A stretch of DNA of 8,689 nucleotides from CAYQAE01 sp964415445 [NCBI: uncultured archaeon] (GTDB lineage Archaea > CAYQAE01). Below the pieces are notes generated by a model. That model was not told where the DNA came from, searched no databases, and saw only the letters and a program-made list of their open reading frames with translations. Each line of letters starts with the position of its first letter. Position 1 is the first letter of the stretch. Made by a program: the position numbers and the translations under genes. Shown piece by piece: positions 6,097 through 8,689 of the stretch. The stretch spans positions 10,455 through 19,143 of the forward strand of contig CAYQAE010000035.1 of assembly GCA_964415445.1 (NCBI GenBank). Direction: 5' to 3'.

Positions 6097-6124
6097 TTTA
6101 TATTTTATGTGTGTCTACACATAA
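6097..6124 (+). promoter_or_regulatory. Promoter and 8-4-8 operator of the first toxin-antitoxin operon
   Basis: TTTATATTTT (6097-6106) is a TATA box and overlaps the perfect inverted repeat TTATGTGT-GTCT-ACACATAA (6105-6124). A palindrome at this place fits autorepression by the ribbon-helix-helix antitoxin that follows, the normal mode for such operons. The predicted start lies within or just after the palindrome. Confidence 0.6.
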
Positions 6125-6151
6125 TATAATGTAATATTTGTGGTGATGAAA

Positions 6152-6391
6152 ATGGTAAACATGACTTTAACAATTCCCAAAGAACTTCATAGCATTGTAA
6201 AAAACCATTCTGAGATTAAATGGAGCGAAATTGCTAGAAGAGCAATGTGGAAATATGCTAAAAAATTAGAATTAATGGATGACCTTACTAAAAATAGCAA
6301 ACTGACAGAAGAAGATGTTTTAGAGTTAGATAATATTATAAAGAGCAACATTTTGAAAAAGTACAAAGAATTACAGAGGAAATCTCATTGA
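6152..6391 (+). CDS. Ribbon-helix-helix antitoxin, VapB-like
   Basis: A likely antitoxin that binds its PIN-domain partner and represses the operon. The 79-residue product starts with a short beta strand (NMTLTIPK, 3-10), then helices ELHSIVKNH and WSEIARRAMWKYAKKLE, the ribbon-helix-helix DNA-binding unit. The charged C-terminal half (LTEEDVLELDNIIK...) would wrap the toxin. I chose ATG at 6152 because GGTGAT lies four bases before it; upstream GTG and ATG codons in frame overlap that ribosome site. The same 15-base leader GGTGATGAAAATGGT starts the third operon. The stop overlaps the toxin start as TTGA. The partner toxin is frameshifted, so this may now be an orphan antitoxin. Family confidence is good; the VapB name rests on its partner. 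Confidence 0.85.
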   Translation: MVNMTLTIPKELHSIVKNHSEIKWSEIARRAMWKYAKKLELMDDLTKNSKLTEEDVLELDNIIKSNILKKYKELQRKSH

Positions 6392-6806
6392 TATTAATTA
6401 TAGATACTAACATTATCCTTTCTGCTCTCTTAAAAAATTCTATATCTCGTGAAATAATTTTACATGAAAGTTTGATCTCTATACTCCTGAATTTGCTATA
6501 AACGAAATTGAAAACAAATTGGATCTAATTTCCATAAAATCAGGGATGGATCTTAAATCGATAAAACTTTTATTAGATAATTTACTAAATTCTCTGACAA
6601 TAGTTCCTTTTGAAGATTTTGAAAGATATTATCCGAAAGCTGAAAAACTCTTAGGGCATGTGGATGAGAAAGATGTCCCTTTTCTTGCTTTAGCGCTTTC
6701 TTTTATGAATGAAGGCATATGGACAAAAGATAAAGATTTTTTAGAGCAGGATATAGTCAAAGTATGGAGCACTACTTATCTAATGAAGTATTTAGGTATA
6801 GAATAA
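6388..6806 (+). pseudogene. Frameshifted PIN-domain toxin (VapC-like, PIN_2 type)
   Basis: VapC toxins are Mg-dependent RNases. Translation from TTG at 6388 (overlapping the antitoxin stop) gives LILIIDTNIILSALL... but ends after 37 codons at 6501. The next frame continues from about 6471 as FDLYTPEFAINEIENK... to 6806. Adding one base in the T run at 6471-6473 restores a 139-residue protein with the acidic PIN residues in place: D6, E40, D96 (EKDVPFLALAL), and D115/D117 (TKDKDF). These are split between the two fragments, so neither can be active alone. GAGGA lies seven bases before the TTG. Either the toxin is dead, or the missing base is a sequencing error. I see no slippery motif that would argue for programmed frameshifting. 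Confidence 0.85.
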
Positions 6807-6818
6807 ACTAAAAACAGA

Positions 6819-6825
6819 TTTTTTT
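6819..6825 (+). terminator. T-run terminator after the first toxin-antitoxin operon
   Basis: Seven consecutive T residues, 13 bases after the toxin stop and 20 bases before repeat R1, are sufficient as an archaeal terminator signal. No stem is visible. Confidence 0.45.
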
Positions 6826-6844
6826 GTTGTATGTATTCTAGTAG

Positions 6845-6979
6845 ACCCCAAACTCGCTTTTTATCACGTTTTTTACCACGAAAATCAATAAAAGTTTTCT
6901 GACGTTTATTAAGCTAATGAAGAATACTTCATTTTTAGAAAGAACAGCACACATACAATAGGTTGGGGGTTAAAATCTT
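6845..6979 (+). repeat. R1: long direct repeat with tRNA T-arm-like end
   Basis: About 135 bases, aligned end to end with R2 and R3. Against R2 I count about 19 differences in roughly 118 aligned bases, by eye. Shared parts are a C-rich left edge (ACCCCAAACTCGC here), a T6 run, an AATAAA...TTTATT inverted repeat around 6888-6911, AGAAAGAACAGCACACAT, and the T-arm-like CAATAGGTTGGGGGTTAAAATC end. The reversed PIN gene ends one base to its right. Confidence 0.88.
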
Positions 6980-6980
6980 T

Positions 6981-7358
6981 TTATTTTTTAAAAAATTCAA
7001 CGTTATTTAGTCCTTCAAAATCGAAATCACTTGTCACAATTTTCGCACCAAAACGTTTTGCAGTTGTAAATATTATAGCATCAGCCATAGCTAATTTATA
7101 ATGTATACTTACATCTGCTGCTTCAAGAGCAATAGATTCATCTAATTCAATAATTTTTGTTTTCGAAATTTGAGCATATGCTTCCAAGGCGTTTTCTTCG
7201 GAACTTTCTTTTTTTATTTTTTTATAAACCTCATAAACGCTAATAATCGATGTTATTGTATTCTCAGTGTTCGCTCCTTCTATATAATTTCCAAATTTAT
7301 CAGCCAGAGGTCCTGCAGAGAAATATTCTATCCATCCTGATGAATCAATTAATATCAA
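6981..7358 (-). CDS. PIN-domain toxin (VapC-like ribonuclease)
   Basis: Predicted Mg-dependent RNase and toxin of the second operon. The 125-residue product shows the PIN pattern: D5 in LIDSSGWIEYF, E43 in SVYEVYKK, D93 in MADAII, and D111/D113 in VTSDFDF, so the acidic site is complete. The start is TTG, overlapping the antitoxin stop as TTGA, with GGTTGAT five bases ahead as ribosome site. The first 12 coding bases (TTGATATTAATT) equal those of the first operon's PIN gene, although the proteins are only distant relatives. The gene runs opposite to the other two operons and stops directly beside repeat R1, so its 3' end would be antisense to that repeat. Intact and probably active. Confidence 0.92.
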   Translation of the reverse strand: MILIDSSGWIEYFSAGPLADKFGNYIEGANTENTITSIISVYEVYKKIKKESSEENALEAYAQISKTKIIELDESIALEAADVSIHYKLAMADAIIFTTAKRFGAKIVTSDFDFEGLNNVEFFKK

Positions 7359-7564
7359 TAACGATCAACCTTTTCACGTATATCTTTTATCTTAATTTTC
7401 CCAATAAAACCCTTTAATTCTTTTGTTGGCTTTTGTGGAATAATATGAATTATTCCACCTTTTTCAAGGATTACTACTTTTTGATGCGGTGAAATGTGAG
7501 CTTTTTGTCTTATTTCGGCAGGTATTGCCAACTGATATTTGGAAGATATTGTTGCCATTGCCAT
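7355..7564 (-). CDS. AbrB/SpoVT-type swapped-hairpin antitoxin
   Basis: Predicted antitoxin and autorepressor for the adjacent PIN toxin. The 69-residue product begins with ATISSKYQLAIPAEIRQKA, the hallmark of AbrB/MazE-like DNA-binding strands. VVILEKGGIIHIIP (30-43) completes the swapped-hairpin fold, and a basic tail (KGFIGKIKIKDIREKVDRY) would hold the toxin. I chose ATG at 7564; a GTG three codons earlier overlaps the AGGATG ribosome-site region. Here the PIN toxin is paired with a different antitoxin fold from the first operon, showing the array collects unrelated modules. Family call is firm. Confidence 0.9.
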   Translation of the reverse strand: MAMATISSKYQLAIPAEIRQKAHISPHQKVVILEKGGIIHIIPQKPTKELKGFIGKIKIKDIREKVDRY

Positions 7565-7622
7565 AATCAACACATCCTATTTTTTTGCAAATTTAGTATC
7601 TATAACTATATTGACTTACAAA

Positions 7623-7632
7623 CTATATAAAG
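7623..7632 (-). promoter_or_regulatory. TATA box of the second (reversed) toxin-antitoxin operon
   Basis: CTTTATATAG on the minus strand, about 60 bases before the antitoxin ATG; a start near 7600 would leave a leader of about 36 bases. Downstream are two direct ACTATAT-like copies but no clean palindrome, unlike the ribbon-helix-helix operons. Confidence 0.5.
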
Positions 7633-7663
7633 ATTACTATTTAGTAAAATAAAATATAAGTAG

Positions 7664-7796
7664 AACCCAAACCCATCTTTTATCATGTTTTTTACCACAA
7701 AAATCAATAAAAGTTTTATGAATTTTATTAAGCTAATTAAGACTACTTCATTTGCAGAAATAACAGCTCACATCCAATAGGTCGGAGGTTCAAATA
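7664..7796 (+). repeat. R2: long direct repeat with tRNA T-arm-like end
   Basis: Same element and orientation as R1 and R3. A block of 59 bases (about 7695-7753) is identical to R3, and the T6 run and the C-rich left edge are also kept. The right end CCAATAGGTCGGAGGTTCAAAT is the copy closest to a real tRNA T-arm. It lies between the promoters of two divergent operons, so both start within about 65 bases of it. Confidence 0.9.
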
Positions 7797-7827
7797 GTTT
7801 CCAAGAGATCGAAATTTTATCGAAACC

Positions 7828-7858
7828 TTTTTATATTATGTAAACAAAGATGTTTACA
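7828..7858 (+). promoter_or_regulatory. Promoter and 8-4-8 operator of the third toxin-antitoxin operon
   Basis: TTTTTATATTATG gives the TATA box, directly followed by the perfect palindrome TGTAAACA-AAGA-TGTTTACA (7839-7858), 12 bases before the antitoxin ATG. This is the same arm and spacer length as in the first operon with different sequence, as expected for operators bound by different ribbon-helix-helix proteins. Two TCGAAA copies (7809-7814, 7820-7825), 11 bases apart, precede the TATA box. Confidence 0.65.
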
Positions 7859-7870
7859 AAGGTGATGAAA

Positions 7871-8086
7871 ATGGTTCAAGTTCAACTAAGACTTCCAGAT
7901 AAAATGGTTCATCATGTCGATCAATGGATTAATAAAGGTCGATTTAAAAGTAGAAGTGATGCTATCAAGACTATGATCTCTATTTACGAAGAACGCGAAA
8001 AAACTCGGAAATTTTATTCTATGTTAAATAAAAGAAGTAAAGAAGTCAAAAAAAATCCTGAAATGCTAATTCCATTTAAGGATTGA
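7871..8086 (+). CDS. Ribbon-helix-helix antitoxin (CopG/ParD-like)
   Basis: Predicted autorepressor and antidote for the RelE toxin next to it. The 71-residue product has the beta strand VQVQLRLP (2-9), helix MVHHVDQWINKG (12-23), and FKSRSDAIKTMISIYEERE (25-43), the second helix with the S-R-S-D-A helix cap of the fold. The charged C-terminal part (KTRKFYSMLNKRSKEVKK) likely binds the toxin. ATG at 7871 is chosen because GGTGAT lies four bases upstream; the in-frame ATG at 7850 lies inside the operator palindrome, and ATG at 7865 overlaps the ribosome site. Its TGA is five bases before the toxin ATG. Fold assignment is firm. Confidence 0.9.
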   Translation: MVQVQLRLPDKMVHHVDQWINKGRFKSRSDAIKTMISIYEEREKTRKFYSMLNKRSKEVKKNPEMLIPFKD

Positions 8087-8091
8087 GCGTA

Positions 8092-8358
8092 ATGGTTTTT
8101 CAAATATTTTTACATCCTAAAGCACATTCATTTTTAGAAAAATTAGACAAATCATTACAGAATAAAATTAATAAGAAAGTTAATGAATTAAAAACAAATC
8201 CAAGAAATGCAAAACACTTGAAATATTCTGAATTTTGGAGATTAAGGGTAGGAGATTATCGTATCATTTATGAAATAAATGAAGAAGATAAAAAAATTAT
8301 TATTATGTTTATAGGTCATAGAAAGAGTGTTTACAGTGACTTTTCGAAATTGTTTTGA
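8092..8358 (+). CDS. RelE/ParE-superfamily toxin, RelE-like
   Basis: Predicted ribosome-dependent mRNA interferase, or related toxin, of the third operon. The 88-residue product has the family pattern: FLHPKAHSFLEKLDK at the N-terminus (6-20), WRLRVGDYRIIYEI (49-62) with the basic residues R50, R52 and R57, and the end IGHRKSVYSDF (74-84) with H76, R77 and Y81. Such His, Arg and Tyr residues suggest a RelE-type nuclease rather than a gyrase-acting ParE, though this is inference. ATG at 8092 gives the usual family start; a TTG at 8083 would overlap the antitoxin stop as TTGA but has its AAGG only two bases away. The gene is complete and followed by repeat R3. Confidence 0.9.
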   Translation: MVFQIFLHPKAHSFLEKLDKSLQNKINKKVNELKTNPRNAKHLKYSEFWRLRVGDYRIIYEINEEDKKIIIMFIGHRKSVYSDFSKLF

Positions 8359-8384
8359 TTTAATACTTTCTATATTCTTAGTCG

Positions 8385-8518
8385 AATTCAAAACCCATCT
8401 TTTAGCATGTTTTTTTCCACAAAAATCAATAAAAGTTTTATGAATTTTATTAAGCTAATTAAGACTACTTCATTTTCAGAAAGAACAGCACACATACATA
8501 GATCGGGAATTCAAATCT
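8385..8518 (+). repeat. R3: long direct repeat with tRNA T-arm-like end
   Basis: Same element as R1 and R2, beginning 26 bases after the relE stop. The core is identical to R2 over 59 bases, but the right part AGAAAGAACAGCACACATACA matches R1 instead. Its T7 run (8409-8415) could terminate the relE transcript. The end (TAGATCGGGAATTCAAATC) is the most decayed T-arm copy after R1's. An open frame across this copy is treated as a by-product of the repeat. Confidence 0.88.
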
Positions 8519-8689
8519 TATATTTATATATTAATTATCAGAATAAATCAAAATTTTTATATTTTGAAAAATTTTGTTTATCTAAAATCAATTTAGAAAG
8601 CTACTGCCTTTAGCTCAATTAAATATAAAACTAGTAGCCCCCGAAATTATAGGTTGTAAAAATTAGTTATTAGTCGCTTTTTTTAATTA
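8519..8689. other. AT-rich tail to the right of R3, no recognised gene
   Basis: I see no coding region. A 6-base inverted repeat (GCTACT at 8600-8605, AGTAGC at 8633-8638) and a C5 run are the only landmarks. TTTAGCTCAATTAA (8609-8622) resembles a tRNA D-arm but no tRNA can be folded around it. A further cassette could begin beyond the edge. Confidence 0.5.

Noticed and set aside
6845-8518. CRISPR array
   Set aside because: The repeats are about 130 bases, diverged, and separated by 700-800-base coding segments, not short spacers.
6845-8518. Insertion sequences or MITEs as the identity of R1-R3
   Set aside because: No terminal inverted repeats or target-site duplications are visible at the copy borders and no transposase is present; a decayed non-autonomous element is not strictly excluded.
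8407-8613. 68-codon open frame starting in repeat R3
   Set aside because: The corresponding frame stops at TAG in R1 and R2 and lacks a ribosome site; it is more simply a by-product of the repeat, though the shared frame is recorded as a low-interest finding.
8600-8689. Possible degenerate tRNA at the right edge (TTTAGCTCAATTAA like a D-arm, later ATAGGTTG like a T-arm)
   Set aside because: No acceptor pairing or anticodon stem can be drawn; the resemblance is limited to a few bases.
8630-8689. Start of a fourth full repeat copy (CTAGTAGCCCCCGAAA resembles R1's left edge CTAGTAGACCCCAAAC)
   Set aside because: Similarity fades after about 18 bases and the window ends before the core could be tested.

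Overview
The window comes from a low-G+C archaeon. Support for this is a replication factor C small subunit, an archaeal histone, CDP-archaeol synthase (the committed step of archaeal membrane-lipid head-group attachment), an archaeal-type TruD, a tRNA-Glu with a bulge-helix-bulge intron and no encoded CCA, TATA boxes about 25-30 bases ahead of likely transcript starts, and GGTGA/GGAG-type ribosome binding sites. The RFC and histone sequences look methanogen- or euryarchaeal-like to me, but I cannot fix the lineage from one window.

The left two thirds (1-5914) is core genome. On the minus strand, a histone gene with a stem-loop plus U-run terminator is followed by rfcS, which runs off the left edge. 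After a roughly 620-base AT-rich stretch without genes come truD and carS (plus strand, probably co-transcribed) and a LolD/MacB-type ABC ATPase with its own promoter and no permease beside it. The ATPase converges on argH. A 30-codon membrane mini-gene lies just downstream of argH, and its stop codon shares four bases (TTAA) with the ATPase stop. Upstream of argH sit an orphan promoter with a palindrome and a tiny ORF, then the intron-containing tRNA-Glu(UUC), whose U13 is the kind of target TruD modifies.

The right third (about 6040-8689) is accessory DNA: three unrelated toxin-antitoxin operons. They are a ribbon-helix-helix/PIN pair whose toxin is frameshifted, an AbrB-type/PIN pair on the opposite strand, and a ribbon-helix-helix/RelE pair. 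Three copies of a roughly 130-base direct repeat (R1, R2, R3), plus a 21-base remnant (R0) matching only its right end, lie on both sides of every operon. Each copy ends in a segment like the T-arm of a tRNA. The result resembles a cassette array: repeat, TA operon, repeat, TA operon, repeat, with the middle cassette reversed while the repeats all point the same way. No recombinase, integrase or transposase is visible.

The three TA operons share control features despite unrelated protein families. Each antitoxin ends in TTGA, which overlaps or lies five bases from the toxin start, and both PIN toxins begin with TTG and the same 12 bases. The two ribbon-helix-helix operons each have an 8-4-8 palindrome abutting the TATA box and an identical 15-base start leader. 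This repeat-partitioned TA array is the best candidate in the window for an undescribed arrangement.
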